Assembly (NCBI GenBank): GCA_028284565.1
Contig: JANQRM010000189.1
Span: 1-16,778, forward strand
DNA: 16,778 nucleotides
Reading direction: 5' to 3'
Source: Anaerolineae bacterium
GTDB taxonomy: Bacteria; Chloroflexota; Anaerolineae; Aggregatilineales; Phototrophicaceae
The notes under the pieces were generated by a model. The model was not told the DNA's origin. It saw nothing but the letters and a program-made list of their open reading frames with translations, and did not search any database. This document shows positions 6,193 to 14,410 of this stretch, one piece after another; position 1 is the stretch's first letter, and each line of letters opens with the position of its first letter. The position numbers were made by a program, and so were the translations under genes.

Positions 6193-8112
6193 GTGCATGA
6201 TGAAAACTTATTGTCAGTGATAGCGGTGGTCATCGGGCTAGGGACTATCGCGCAATGGCTGGCATGGCGACTCAAATTGCCGTCGATTTTACTTCTGCTT
6301 TCATTTGGTATCCTCGCAGGTCCCGTTTTCCATTTCATTGACACCGACGCACTCTTAGGCGACACGCTCTTTCCCTTCGTCTCCGCATCCGTAGCAATTA
6401 TCCTCTTTGAAGGGGGGCTATCCCTTCGCTTATCCGACCTCCGCGAGATTGGTCGCGTATTCAATTTCTTAATTACAACCGGTGTATTGGTCACTTGGGC
6501 GTTATCCTCCATTGCTGGAATATTCTTTCTCGGCTTGAGCGTCCAGATGGCAATCCTCTTGGGTGCAGTGCTTATCGTGACAGGACCCACCGTCGTTATT
6601 CCTTTGCTCAACCAAATTCGCCCAAAACAACGGGTCAGCACCCTCTTGCGCTGGGAAGGCATCGTCATAGACCCTGTTGGCGCAGTGATTGCCGTGCTGG
6701 TTTTTGAGCAAGTTATCGCACCCGACCTCCAAATCGGTACAGTCGTCACCGGGCTTATCCTCACCCTCATTATTGGCTTTAGCTTGGGGTGGTTCTCTGC
6801 CTATATCATTATCGAAGCCCTGCGTCGCTATTGGATACCCGAAAAGCTACATAACCCCGTGGTACTCATGGTCGTCATTGTTGCCTTTGCGCTCTCTAAC
6901 ATGCTTCAACCAGAGAGTGGCTTGCTCACAGCCACACTCATGGGAATCTTCATGGCGAATCAAGATCGCTTTGATGTCTTGCACATTGTCGAATTTAAAG
7001 AAACACTCCAAGTTCTCTTGATTTCGACTCTCTTCATTCTGCTGGGTGCGCGCTTAGATTTGGACACCTTCAGCCAAATCGGGACACCCGTAATTGTGTT
7101 CATCGCCGGACTCATCTTAGTCGTGCGTCCCTTAGCAGTATTCGTCGCATCATGGCAATCCAATCTAACGACGAAAGAAAAGCTATTTATCTCATGGATG
7201 GCTCCGCGCGGGATTGTCGCGGCATCCGTGGCATCCGTCTTTGCCCTCGAATTAATTGAACGGGATATCCCCGATGCAGAAAAACTCGTCCCACTGACCT
7301 TCGCGGTCATTATCTCAACGGTGGCAATTTATGGCTTAACGGCAGGACGAGTTGCCAAACGGCTCGGCTTAGTCCAAGAGAATCCACAAGGCGTTCTCAT
7401 TGCGGGCGGTCATACATGGGCGCGCATCATCGCCGCCAAATTACAAGACCTTGGCTTCAAAGTCATCCTCACTGATACCAATGCTCATAATATTGACAAA
7501 GCAAGAGAAGTCAGCATTCTCTCCTATCATGGGAATATTCTCACTGAAACGCTCGTCGAAGAAATCAACCTCAACGGCATCGGGAGCTTACTCGCTTTGA
7601 CTTCCAACGATGAAGTCAATTCGCTAGCTTGCCTCCGCCTCAAAGAGATTTTTGGTGCGCGCGAAGTCTTCCAATTACCCGCAGAACACAGCCCCAACGA
7701 GCAATTCGCGATGCGCTATGGTGGGCGTACGCTCTTCGGTGAAGAAATCACCTATGAATACTTGGGCTTACGCTTTAGCACAGGCGCAAGTCTCTTTGAA
7801 CTCGAATGTCAAAGTGCTGACACCTTTGCTTCTAAGCGTCATCTCATTGTCCCCATGTTTTTGATTCGGGGTAGTGACCTCATCATGTGGACAATGGAAA
7901 ATCCCCCTCAAATACAAGCCAAAGATCGCCTCATTGGGTTGATCGACAAAGCCGACGAGAATGAATTCGTCACCAAAGACCAATTGACGACCACACTAGA
8001 CCGTCGCCAAATCACCGAAGAACTATCCGCTGAAGTCATCGAAGAGGTCAAAGCCAAAGCTAATGGTGAGCCAGACAACCAAATCGAGGAAATCAAAAAG
8101 CTAACCCAATAA
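6193..8112 (+). CDS. CPA-type Na+(K+)/H+ antiporter with C-terminal TrkA-N/RCK domain
   Basis: 639 aa, GTG start with AAAAGGAG 8 nt upstream. Residues 1-390 are a multi-helix membrane transporter of the monovalent cation:proton antiporter family. It shows FEGGLSL (72-78), a TGPT motif (130-133), the ion-site-like E155-x4-D160-P in EGIVIDPVGA, and MAPRGIVAASVASVF (336-350). Residues about 400-515 form a Rossmann-like TrkA-N domain (GVLIAGG, then VILTDTN with D428), followed by a TrkA-C-like or charged tail with a lysine/glutamate-rich end. By family it exports Na+ or K+ in exchange for protons and is gated by the cytosolic nucleotide-binding domain. The glycine-rich loop is degenerate (GGHTWA for GxGxxG), so the ligand may not be NAD(H). 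Monocistronic, divergent from the M16 operon. Confidence 0.88.
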   Translation: MHDENLLSVIAVVIGLGTIAQWLAWRLKLPSILLLLSFGILAGPVFHFIDTDALLGDTLFPFVSASVAIILFEGGLSLRLSDLREIGRVFNFLITTGVLVTWALSSIAGIFFLGLSVQMAILLGAVLIVTGPTVVIPLLNQIRPKQRVSTLLRWEGIVIDPVGAVIAVLVFEQVIAPDLQIGTVVTGLILTLIIGFSLGWFSAYIIIEALRRYWIPEKLHNPVVLMVVIVAFALSNMLQPESGLLTATLMGIFMANQDRFDVLHIVEFKETLQVLLISTLFILLGARLDLDTFSQIGTPVIVFIAGLILVVRPLAVFVASWQSNLTTKEKLFISWMAPRGIVAASVASVFALELIERDIPDAEKLVPLTFAVIISTVAIYGLTAGRVAKRLGLVQENPQGVLIAGGHTWARIIAAKLQDLGFKVILTDTNAHNIDKAREVSILSYHGNILTETLVEEINLNGIGSLLALTSNDEVNSLACLRLKEIFGAREVFQLPAEHSPNEQFAMRYGGRTLFGEEITYEYLGLRFSTGASLFELECQSADTFASKRHLIVPMFLIRGSDLIMWTMENPPQIQAKDRLIGLIDKADENEFVTKDQLTTTLDRRQITEELSAEVIEEVKAKANGEPDNQIEEIKKLTQ

Positions 8113-8155
8113 GGAGTAATACAGCAAGTCAACCTTTAGCATTTAGGGAAAACAT

Positions 8156-8181
8156 AAAAGTTATCTACACTTTCAACTTTT
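8156..8181. terminator. AT-rich hairpin between convergent antiporter and rsmI genes
   Basis: AAAAGTT (8156-8162) and AACTTTT (8175-8181) form a perfect 7-bp stem with a 12-nt loop, flanked by A and T runs. It sits in the 105-bp gap between convergent genes, where a bidirectional terminator is expected. The stem is AT-rich and weak. Confidence 0.35.
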
Positions 8182-8217
8182 TACTTTATCCTTTTCACTA
8201 ACCTACTCAGTTCCCGT

Positions 8218-9039
8218 TTAACTAAGCTCTACACCCACCGAATATACATCTCGCTTCTTCCAACCGGACGCTTTCGCCACGATCTTCGCTGCACGGGACA
8301 AAGAATCCCCTGCATCCAATTGCTCACGGAGGGCTTCTTCCACTTCAACTTCGCTCCATACTGCATCTGTCTCCTTACCTCCAGCGATGACCAACGTCAC
8401 CTCACCGCGCGGATTCTCCTTTGAAAAGTTATCCAGCGCATCCTGTGCCGACCCACGATAGAACTCCTCAAACATCTTTGTCATCTCCCTAGCCACACAC
8501 ACCTGCCGGTTGCCCAGTATATCTAGAATCAGTTTCAGCGTATCCGTCAGCCGATAGGGACTCTCATACAAGACCAGTGTTCGGGGTTCATCTCGCAAAT
8601 CTTCAAATAACTCCCGTTGTGTTTTCGGACGCTTCGGCAAAAACCCCACATACACAAAACCATCTGTCGGCAAGCCCGATGCCACCAATGCGGGAATTAC
8701 CGCATTTGCACCCGGCACAGGCACAATGGGAATCTCATTACGAATCGCTTCTTGAATCAACTCATAGCCGGGGTCAGAGATTCCCGGTGTCCCTGCATCC
8801 GAAACCAGCGCAACATCCCCCTGACTCAGCGCATTAAAAATCGTATCGAGCTTCTTCAGCTTGTTATGCTCATGATAACTTGTCATCGGGGTTTGGATTT
8901 CATAGTGATTGAGCAGGACGCGGGTGGTACGAGTGTCTTCTGCCGCAATCAACACCGCTTCTTTGAGGATACGCAAGGCACGAAAGGTCATATCTTCTAA
9001 ATTGCCAATCGGCGTGGCGACAATATACAACGTAGACAT
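8218..9039 (-). CDS. rsmI: 16S rRNA (cytidine(1402)-2'-O)-methyltransferase RsmI
   Basis: 273 aa, the usual family length, ATG start with AAAGGTG about 5 nt upstream. Signature blocks are LYIVATPIGNLEDMTFRAL (4-22), AAEDTRTTRVLL (32-43), the S-adenosylmethionine loop ALVSDAGTPGISDPG (77-91), PIVPVPGANA (104-113) and the EEFYRGS segment. This is the tetrapyrrole-methylase fold. The enzyme 2'-O-methylates C1402 in the ribosomal decoding centre, together with RsmH acting on the same base. It stands alone on the - strand between the antiporter and the envelope genes. Confidence 0.96.
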   Translation of the reverse strand: MSTLYIVATPIGNLEDMTFRALRILKEAVLIAAEDTRTTRVLLNHYEIQTPMTSYHEHNKLKKLDTIFNALSQGDVALVSDAGTPGISDPGYELIQEAIRNEIPIVPVPGANAVIPALVASGLPTDGFVYVGFLPKRPKTQRELFEDLRDEPRTLVLYESPYRLTDTLKLILDILGNRQVCVAREMTKMFEEFYRGSAQDALDNFSKENPRGEVTLVIAGGKETDAVWSEVEVEEALREQLDAGDSLSRAAKIVAKASGWKKRDVYSVGVELS

Positions 9040-9224
9040 AGATACACCTTTCGATTTGGTAGATAACAGAATTTAGATTTCAGACTTCAGGATTTGGAAT
9101 ACGGATTTCACCTTTCCACATTTTTATAAAACGGAAAAGTAGTCTAAAGTGTTTCAATAAACCACTTCATTCTCAGCACTTAGCCCTTAGTCCTTCTTTC
9201 CCAAAGCGTAGGGCAATCGTCCCC

Positions 9225-9252
9225 TTCAAAACGCATCGAACAGTGTTATCAT
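9225..9252 (+). promoter_or_regulatory. Candidate promoter of the L,D-transpeptidase gene
   Basis: TTCAAA (9225-9230), a 16-nt spacer and TATCAT (9247-9252) match at 4/6 and 5/6, about 58 nt upstream of the ATG. The rest of the 270-bp gap between rsmI and this gene (9040-9309) is AT-rich, with several copies of a GATTT word near 9075-9110 and no gene seen. Confidence 0.35.
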
Positions 9253-9309
9253 TCCGCAAGATTTGTCCGATAACAAGAAGCAATATAGCAAAAAGTGAGA
9301 AGAACCCCA

Positions 9310-10374
9310 ATGAAGAAAACCCTATTGCTGATATGGATATTGATCATGAGTGCTGTGCCACTCATCGCACAAACCGACGAGACACTCGGTTACGACCCCA
9401 CCGCTTGCGCCGATTGGCAGAATATCTCTCAAGCCTGTCTCGATATGATGGAAGCCTATCCCGAACCGACTTACCTAGAAGACCTTCAACAAGACCGCGT
9501 GTCTCTCAATACGTATAGCTTTTGGCGTGTGGGACCCGAAGCAGTCAATCTCTACGATGGTCCCGGTGGCAATGTCATTGGGCAAATTCCAGCGGGATTC
9601 AATTTCATCAATGCTGTCAATAGCGATGTCGAAGGCTGGCTTCAGCGCGAAGGGGGCGAATGGGTCTCGCGTGCCGATGCGACCTTTGTGGAAGCCTCTC
9701 AGTTCACAGGCGTGCGTCTCCCTGAAGGTTGGGAACATCCCTTCGCATGGGTACTCGACCAAACCGGAATCTATGCGTCCACCTCCCCTGGCGGACCCTC
9801 CACCTCCGAAAGCGGACTCGTGCCTCTGCACCATCAACGCTTTAATATCTTTGCCCAAGAAGAAGATAGCGAAGGCTGGTTATGGTATATGGTAGGACCC
9901 AACCAATGGGTCAAGCAAATCTATCTCTCCGTGATTCAACCTGCAGAACGTCCCGATGATGTTGAAGGGCGTTGGGTCGCAATTGATTTATTCGAGCAAT
10001 CCCTCATTGCCTATGAAGAAGACACCCCTGTCTTTGCCACGCTTGTCTCGAGTGGCTTACCCCAATGGGAAACCAATGAAGGGGTCTTTGAGATTTGGGC
10101 GCGCCTAGAACGCGATGCCATGTCCGGTGCAACGGGCGCACCCGATGCCTACGCCCTGCAAAGTGTACCATGGACGATGTATTTTGATGGCGACATCAGT
10201 CTACATGGGACCTACTGGCATAAGGACTTCGGTTACCGTCGCAGTCATGGCTGTGTCAATCTCAGCATTAGCGATGCCAAATTTATCTTCGATTGGACAC
10301 GCCAAACCGAACCCGATGCAGAGGGCAACATCGTCAATTATGTCTACGTCTTCAGCTCTGACGAATACCGCTAA
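9310..10374 (+). CDS. L,D-transpeptidase (YkuD family) with SH3-like repeats
   Basis: 354 aa from ATG 9310, which gives a clean signal peptide (MKKTLLLIWILIMSAVPLIA, cut before Q21). An in-frame GTG at 9295 would put MRRTP in front and is less likely. Two SH3b-like modules follow at about 80-130 (AVNLYDGPGGNVIGQIP, EGWLQREGGEWV) and 150-210 (GIYASTSPGG, EGWLWYMVGPNQWV). The YkuD catalytic domain spans about 225-348, with H299-G-T-Y and the active-site SHGCVNL (S312-H313-G-C315). By family it forms 3-3 peptidoglycan cross-links or attaches proteins to peptidoglycan outside the membrane. Many relatives in Gram-positive and Chloroflexota-type genomes share this SH3 plus YkuD layout. Confidence 0.9.
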   Translation: MKKTLLLIWILIMSAVPLIAQTDETLGYDPTACADWQNISQACLDMMEAYPEPTYLEDLQQDRVSLNTYSFWRVGPEAVNLYDGPGGNVIGQIPAGFNFINAVNSDVEGWLQREGGEWVSRADATFVEASQFTGVRLPEGWEHPFAWVLDQTGIYASTSPGGPSTSESGLVPLHHQRFNIFAQEEDSEGWLWYMVGPNQWVKQIYLSVIQPAERPDDVEGRWVAIDLFEQSLIAYEEDTPVFATLVSSGLPQWETNEGVFEIWARLERDAMSGATGAPDAYALQSVPWTMYFDGDISLHGTYWHKDFGYRRSHGCVNLSISDAKFIFDWTRQTEPDAEGNIVNYVYVFSSDEYR

Positions 10375-10411
10375 CCCACAACAAATATCTGAAAGATAGC
10401 GTCAAATGTAA

Positions 10412-10431
10412 GGGCGGACAGCTGTCCGCCC
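10412..10431. repeat. Perfect 20-nt GC palindrome in a convergent gap
   Basis: GGGCGGACAGCTGTCCGCCC is a perfect 10+10 palindrome 37 bp after the L,D-transpeptidase stop. It has no T-tract on either side. It may act as a terminator or mRNA-stabilising hairpin, or be one copy of a dispersed REP-like palindrome; the window has no second copy. Confidence 0.6.
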
Positions 10432-10465
10432 AATCCATACTTTAGCTTTATCGTACATTGAAACC

Positions 10466-10497
10466 CAAAAAGGATGCAGAGTTGATTCCACATCCTT
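10466..10497 (-). terminator. Rho-independent terminator of the calcium-repeat protein gene
   Basis: Read on the - strand, AAGGATG (10497-10491) pairs perfectly with CATCCTT (10476-10470) across a 14-nt loop and runs into a short T-tract (10471-10466 region). It starts 28 bp past the stop codon of the - strand gene. Confidence 0.6.
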
Positions 10498-10524
10498 CGC
10501 TATTCTGCTGATTATGCTTGAGGC

Positions 10525-11523
10525 TTAGTCATCCTCGATTACCATATCCTCACAGGTGATACCATCATCGTCAGAGACCCAGCCATTGGGGCATTGTATC
10601 CATGCGATTTCGATGTCAGTATCGTCCATTTCGTAGCGAGTCCCGTCACCGGAATCACTTTCAACAACTTTGATTTGCCCATAGCAATCGGGCGGGAAGA
10701 ACTCGTCGAGGTCATCAATCCCATTGTCATTGCAATCCGATGCTGTGTTGTTAGTTTCCACAGCTTTGTCTTGTCCGTAGCATGGTGGCGGTAGAAATTC
10801 TTCCAAGTCTTCGATGCCATTATCATTGCAATCCGATTCGAGTCGTGGAGTGTTCCCTGTGCCGATTGTCATATCTTGAACATGACTCTGACCATCCCCA
10901 ACTGAGACATCACAGCCCGATGATAGCAAGACCGTCGCCGACGCATAGCTGATTTCGCCTGTGCTATTTTCGTAGCTTGTCAACACATACCATTGCTGAG
11001 CTTCTTTGATGATATAGCCATCCGAAAGGTAGACTACGCCTTGAAAGAGCTGACCGAGAATGGGCGCAACAGCTTCGGGGTCACGGCGCACGTTGACCTT
11101 GAAATCACCAGCAGGGGTCACATAGCAACCATCAGGTGGGAAGCTAGGTGGGTCAAAGGGAAGTGGCACATCATTCGGGTCGGGTACATCATTGGGGTCG
11201 GGATGGTCAGAAGGTGTTGATTCAGGGCAACCGCCATTCCAAATCGGTCCACCGTCTTTGGGACAACCATCATCTACATCAGAAACCCCATCCCCATCAC
11301 GGTCATCCGATTCAGGTTCGTCGGGTGTTGGATTGTCGGGAATATCCGTATTGGGTGGGTCATTGGGCAGTGGACAGCCATTGTTTGATGCCACACCGCG
11401 TTGGTTAGGACAGTAATCCAGTGTATCGGGGACACCATCACCGTCGCCGTCATTTTGTGCGAGAGCTGTCGTCGCGCCCATAACAATGAGCAAGACAGAC
11501 AAGAGTATGGATAAAGTCTTCAT
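10525..11523 (-). CDS. Secreted thrombospondin type 3 / SH3 / Asp-Asn repeat protein
   Basis: 332 aa, ATG start with GGAGGAT about 7 nt upstream. A signal peptide (1-22, cut ALA-Q) is followed by two thrombospondin type 3-like calcium repeats: [20 protein letters not shown] (24-43) and [19 protein letters not shown] (74-92), each closed by an NGGCP or NNGCP turn. A Pro/Asp-rich linker (101-130) follows, then an SH3b-like domain (about 133-204, [20 protein letters not shown]). The C-terminal part has two copies of a DCNDNGI(E/D)DL(E/D)EF...CYGQ unit (231-251 and 263-283) resembling EF-hand loops. The whole protein is very acidic and cysteine-containing, fitting a calcium-stabilised extracellular protein. 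Exact role unknown; no anchor is seen. Confidence 0.8.
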   Translation of the reverse strand: MKTLSILLSVLLIVMGATTALAQNDGDGDGVPDTLDYCPNQRGVASNNGCPLPNDPPNTDIPDNPTPDEPESDDRDGDGVSDVDDGCPKDGGPIWNGGCPESTPSDHPDPNDVPDPNDVPLPFDPPSFPPDGCYVTPAGDFKVNVRRDPEAVAPILGQLFQGVVYLSDGYIIKEAQQWYVLTSYENSTGEISYASATVLLSSGCDVSVGDGQSHVQDMTIGTGNTPRLESDCNDNGIEDLEEFLPPPCYGQDKAVETNNTASDCNDNGIDDLDEFFPPDCYGQIKVVESDSGDGTRYEMDDTDIEIAWIQCPNGWVSDDDGITCEDMVIEDD

Positions 11524-11527
11524 GTTG

Positions 11528-11545
11528 CTAATCCTCCAAGATTAG
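11528..11545 (-). promoter_or_regulatory. Hairpin enclosing the ribosome binding site
   Basis: In the - strand mRNA, CTAATC (11545-11540) and GATTAG (11533-11528) form a perfect 6-bp stem around the loop TTGGAG, so the GGAGGAT Shine-Dalgarno of the calcium-repeat gene lies in the loop and 3' arm. It could modulate translation, or be chance. Confidence 0.3.
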
Positions 11546-11595
11546 GTTGTGAAATGAGTTGTGCAGGTGATGTTCACACTCTGCGTTAATGATGC

Positions 11596-11610
11596 GTGTC
11601 GAAAAGACAC
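11596..11610. repeat. Short hairpin in the divergent gap
   Basis: GTGTC-GAAAA-GACAC is a perfect 5-bp stem with a GAAAA loop, in the 278-bp gap between the divergent calcium-repeat and fasciclin genes (11524-11801). The gap otherwise holds AT-rich promoter-like sequence (for example TATAAA on the - strand at 11683-11688) with no complete consensus promoter and no gene. Confidence 0.3.
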
Positions 11611-11801
11611 AAATGTCACTTTAAGCAGAAATCGCCTATTAAGTGCCTATTTCACGCTTCAACTGGAGAAAAGGGCTAAATTTTTATAGGTCTTTTTCAT
11701 TTCATATCGTTTTCTTTATCTGTGATGTCGCCTGTCGCATAAATTTCCGTCATGCTGTAAGCTAGATGCCGGTTAGTCAATAGACAAGAAGGATGGGTTC
11801 A

Positions 11802-13448
11802 ATGCGTCATGCAATCGGGATAGTGTTACTGCTGATTGGGTTGATAGTCATGCCGGCTCAAGCTCAGGATTCGACGATAGCAGAATTGGTTATTCAATCC
11901 GCCAATGCACCAGAGCCACAATTTACCTTCCTCCAAACCGCTATCCAAGCGACTGGCTTAACCCAGTTCTTTGGCAATTCCGATTCCCAGCTGACCGTTT
12001 TCGCACCCACAGATGATGCTTTTACTGACCTTCCAGCCGGAGTCCTCGATTTGATTCTTGCTGATCAAACGCTTCTGACCCGTGTGTTGACCTATCACGT
12101 TACACAGGGCGCATTGACATCCGATACGCTGAATCCCAGTGTCATCATTAGTGAAGAACGCACCACACCTGATGCAACCCCACTTGGCACACCCCTCACC
12201 ATCGACATCATGGACGACGGCATGCTCATTATCAACGAAGCGGGCTTTGTGCAGTTCGATATTCTCGCCAGCAATGGGGTCGTTCACGCCATCGACACGC
12301 TCTTGCTCCCGCCTGACATCGCCGATGCACTTGTAGATGCCACCGCCGGAACGCGCATTCGTTTTGCCCATTTTTCACCCGATGCTGGCGCAGTGGATAT
12401 CTTTATCAACGGTGAACTCACTCGCATACAGAACCTCGCTTTCCCCGAAGTCACCGACTGGATGCCACGCTCAGCGGAACTGGTAACGATTGCCATTGCC
12501 CCCGCAGGGAGTTCGATTACTGAGACCGTCATCGGACCGATTGAAGTCAACTTGCCCATCAGTGGCTGGACGACGATTGCCGTGGTTGGTTCGGCGACGA
12601 CTGGCACACTGACTGCTTCCGTTTTGCCTGAAGACCACACGATCACTCCAAATGGCTCTGGGCGTATTGGCATCTTCAACGCCATTGAGGATGGACCCGC
12701 GATTGATGTGCGCTCGGATGCCACCTTCTTCGTCGCGCAGTTGGGTTATCCCGGTGCATTTGGGAACAACGATGGCTTCTTTGAGGTCGGAGTCATCGAA
12801 GAGACCTACAATCTGAATATCAACGCCACAGGCACAGGGACGACACTCATCAGCCTGCCCAACACACGACTGCCTGCCAATACCTACACCTTCATCGCGG
12901 CAGTCGGCACACCCGATAACCCGCAAGCCATCGTGATTGACACGCGCTTATCCCCCCAAGCACTAGCCACTGAACTCGGTGGCAACTCCATCGCAGGCAT
13001 TGTCCTTGCCTCAGCCACCAGCGAACCACCCCAATTCACCTTGCTCCTCTCAGCATTGCAAGCAAGTGAGGAGTCGTGGAATTTACTGGCGAACCCTTTT
13101 GAGCAAGTGACCGTCTTCGCACCGACGGATACTGCCTTTGTCGACGTCATCCGCCAATTGGAGATGACTCCCGCGGATGTGCTGGCTATGACGGAGCTGT
13201 TGGATGCCACGCTGGGTTACCATGTGGTGCGTGGTGCATTCCCAGCCGAGACCCTTACCGCCTTCGATGGTATCCCCTTGACCACCTTGCAGGGTGAGAC
13301 GATTAGCATCACGCTGACGGAGGAGGGCGTTCTGCTGAATGACACCGTGCGCGTGGTGCAGACGGATGTCTTTGCGGACAATGGCGTGATTCATGTGATT
13401 GATTCCGTGCTGGTGCCACAAGCGGTCGTCCAGACGTTGGGGCAATAA
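11802..13448 (+). CDS. Secreted FAS1-DUF4397-FAS1 protein
   Basis: 548 aa from ATG 11802, chosen because GAAGGA (11788-11793) lies 8 nt upstream. The earlier ATG at 11793 overlaps that site and is less likely. A signal peptide (MRHAIGIVLLLIG..., cut near AQA-Q) is followed by fasciclin domain 1 (about 25-172) with H1 box TVFAPTDDAF (65-74) and H2 box ASNGVVHAIDTLLLP. Next comes a central beta-rich region (about 183-380) fitting one or two DUF4397 units (RIRFAHFSPDAGAVDIFING, then RIGIFNAIEDGPAIDVR). Fasciclin domain 2 is at about 394-545 (TVFAPTDTAF at 437-446, ADNGVIHVIDSVLVP). FAS1 domains mediate adhesion to surfaces, matrix or other cells. No cell-wall anchor is visible, so it may be released or held non-covalently; the next gene encodes a lipoprotein partner candidate. 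Confidence 0.88.
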   Translation: MRHAIGIVLLLIGLIVMPAQAQDSTIAELVIQSANAPEPQFTFLQTAIQATGLTQFFGNSDSQLTVFAPTDDAFTDLPAGVLDLILADQTLLTRVLTYHVTQGALTSDTLNPSVIISEERTTPDATPLGTPLTIDIMDDGMLIINEAGFVQFDILASNGVVHAIDTLLLPPDIADALVDATAGTRIRFAHFSPDAGAVDIFINGELTRIQNLAFPEVTDWMPRSAELVTIAIAPAGSSITETVIGPIEVNLPISGWTTIAVVGSATTGTLTASVLPEDHTITPNGSGRIGIFNAIEDGPAIDVRSDATFFVAQLGYPGAFGNNDGFFEVGVIEETYNLNINATGTGTTLISLPNTRLPANTYTFIAAVGTPDNPQAIVIDTRLSPQALATELGGNSIAGIVLASATSEPPQFTLLLSALQASEESWNLLANPFEQVTVFAPTDTAFVDVIRQLEMTPADVLAMTELLDATLGYHVVRGAFPAETLTAFDGIPLTTLQGETISITLTEEGVLLNDTVRVVQTDVFADNGVIHVIDSVLVPQAVVQTLGQ

Positions 13449-13449
13449 G

Positions 13450-13992
13450 TTGCGACAACTCTCGCTGATACTTGCCCTGATACTGACTGCCTGTGGGACG
13501 GCGCAGACCCCAATAGCGACCCATCCGCCGCCAACGGAAACGGCAACGACTGCGCCCACCTCGACCCCAACCGAAGAGGCGACCCCACGCCCGACCCTCA
13601 CACCGATGGACACAAGCGACCTGCCCGCCATCGAACTGTTGGGAGCATTCCCCGACACCTGCACAAATGAAGTTGCCTTTGGTGATGTGCTGGGTTTCCG
13701 TGTGATGTACTATCAGACGACCACCGCCAACTTTGTGAGTGCCGAATTGCGTGACCCCGATGGAAATGTCATCGGCAGGGTGAATTCGAGTGCGGAGAAC
13801 CGCGATGACGAGGGCAATTGGGGTCTGTATCCTCATGCTTATGACCTGCCTGACAATGCGCCCATCACGCTGGAGATTGCCGTCCATATAGGGGAAGATG
13901 TGGAAAGTCCCGTGAGCAGTCGCACGTCGATGACCTACGATTGCACGACGGGGGAGACGCTTAATTTGAGCTTTGAGCGTGTGAGTGAATAA
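13450..13992 (+). CDS. Small lipoprotein with Thr/Pro-rich stalk
   Basis: 180 aa from TTG 13450, one base after the TAA of the fasciclin gene, so probably translationally coupled. This start gives a short lipoprotein signal with lipobox LTAC (Cys15). An ATG at 13399 inside the fasciclin gene would instead give a 31-residue leader with a basic N-region; that remains possible. After the cysteine comes a Thr/Pro/Ala-rich linker (about 16-57), then a beta-rich, Ig-like domain (about 60-178, with a DPDGNVIGRV hairpin and two cysteines about 100 residues apart, likely a disulfide). It would be anchored to the outer face of the membrane. Function unknown; coupling to the FAS1 gene suggests a joint surface role. 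Confidence 0.7.
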   Translation: MRQLSLILALILTACGTAQTPIATHPPPTETATTAPTSTPTEEATPRPTLTPMDTSDLPAIELLGAFPDTCTNEVAFGDVLGFRVMYYQTTTANFVSAELRDPDGNVIGRVNSSAENRDDEGNWGLYPHAYDLPDNAPITLEIAVHIGEDVESPVSSRTSMTYDCTTGETLNLSFERVSE

Positions 13993-14234
13993 GCAAAAAT
14001 GGCGGTGGTAACTTTCTAACGGGAGCAACGAAGCGAGAAACTGTGACGCATTTCCCAGCCAACAAAGCGGATTTTGCGCTTGAGGGGCGATGGAATGGGT
14101 TCGGGCGTGAGGGAGGGTGATGGCGCGCAAGATGAATGCCTTGTGATAAAACATCCGTTCTGCATCAGTGTATCACAACATGCGCTCCCTATGTGATGCA
14201 TGTGGCTATGCATTTGCATCCGCCCTGTAGCGGT
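13993..14234. other. Non-coding gap with AT/GC palindromes
   Basis: No gene with convincing coding character. It contains interlocking palindromic words at 14159-14202: TGCATCA (14161-14167) against TGATGCA (14194-14200), and ATCACA (14172-14177) against TGTGAT (14192-14197). It may be decayed sequence or the edge of the repeat-rich accessory region that starts at 14235. Confidence 0.4.
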
Positions 14235-14238
14235 TTTT
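14220..14238 (+). terminator. Possible terminator at the edge of the repeat cluster
   Basis: CCGC-CCTGTA-GCGG followed directly by TTTTT. The stem is only 4 bp, all GC. It lies about 230 nt after the lipoprotein stop, and its T-run is also the leader of repeat copy A. Confidence 0.35.
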
Positions 14239-14305
14239 CTCCCCCCTCTAAATCTCCTCCCATTTGCGGGCGTAGACACTCCGCTTCCATGAGGGGAGAC
14301 TTGTC
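14235..14305 (+). repeat. Hairpin repeat copy A (long form)
   Basis: Starts with a T-run and CCCCCCTCTAAATCTCC and ends with CATGAGGGGAGACTTGTCT. Removing 22 nt (14266-14287) restores, with one mismatch, the short form seen in copy E. The extra 22 nt consist of GCGG, the 11-mer GCGTAGACACT, CCGC and TTC, itself a hairpin. Non-coding, 242 nt after the lipoprotein gene. Confidence 0.75.
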
Positions 14306-14315
14306 TGTGTATCGA

Positions 14316-14410
14316 ATCTCCCGCCATTTGCGGGCGGAGGTCGCCAAGAGACTGACCTTTGATGGCATAGATACTCACCTTCGACACCCCGCTTCAGTAG
14401 GGGAGACTTT
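14316..14410 (+). repeat. Hairpin repeat copy B (expanded form)
   Basis: Has the family's left part (AATCTCCCGCCATTTGCGGGCG) only in outline and the right part GACACCCCGCTTC...TAGGGGAGACTTT. About 46 nt of unrelated sequence (about 14337-14382) sits between them, replacing the centre of the 22-nt mini-hairpin of copy A. It ends at 14410, touching the stop codon (14410-14412) of the DUF559 gene. Confidence 0.65.

Noticed and set aside
6159..6770. 203-aa - strand frame over the antiporter start
   Set aside because: Low-complexity Ser/Arg/Thr composition, antisense to a clear transporter.
11793..11801. ATG at 11793 as start of the fasciclin gene
   Set aside because: It overlaps the GAAGGA ribosome binding site; ATG 11802 has ideal 8-nt spacing.
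13309..14154. 281-aa reading frame on the - strand over the fasciclin and lipoprotein genes
   Set aside because: It is antisense to two genes with clear domains and signal peptides; it lacks any recognisable motif.
14016..14387. 123-aa reading frame on the - strand
   Set aside because: Much of it is translated from hairpin repeats A and B; composition is not protein-like and no start signal is evident.
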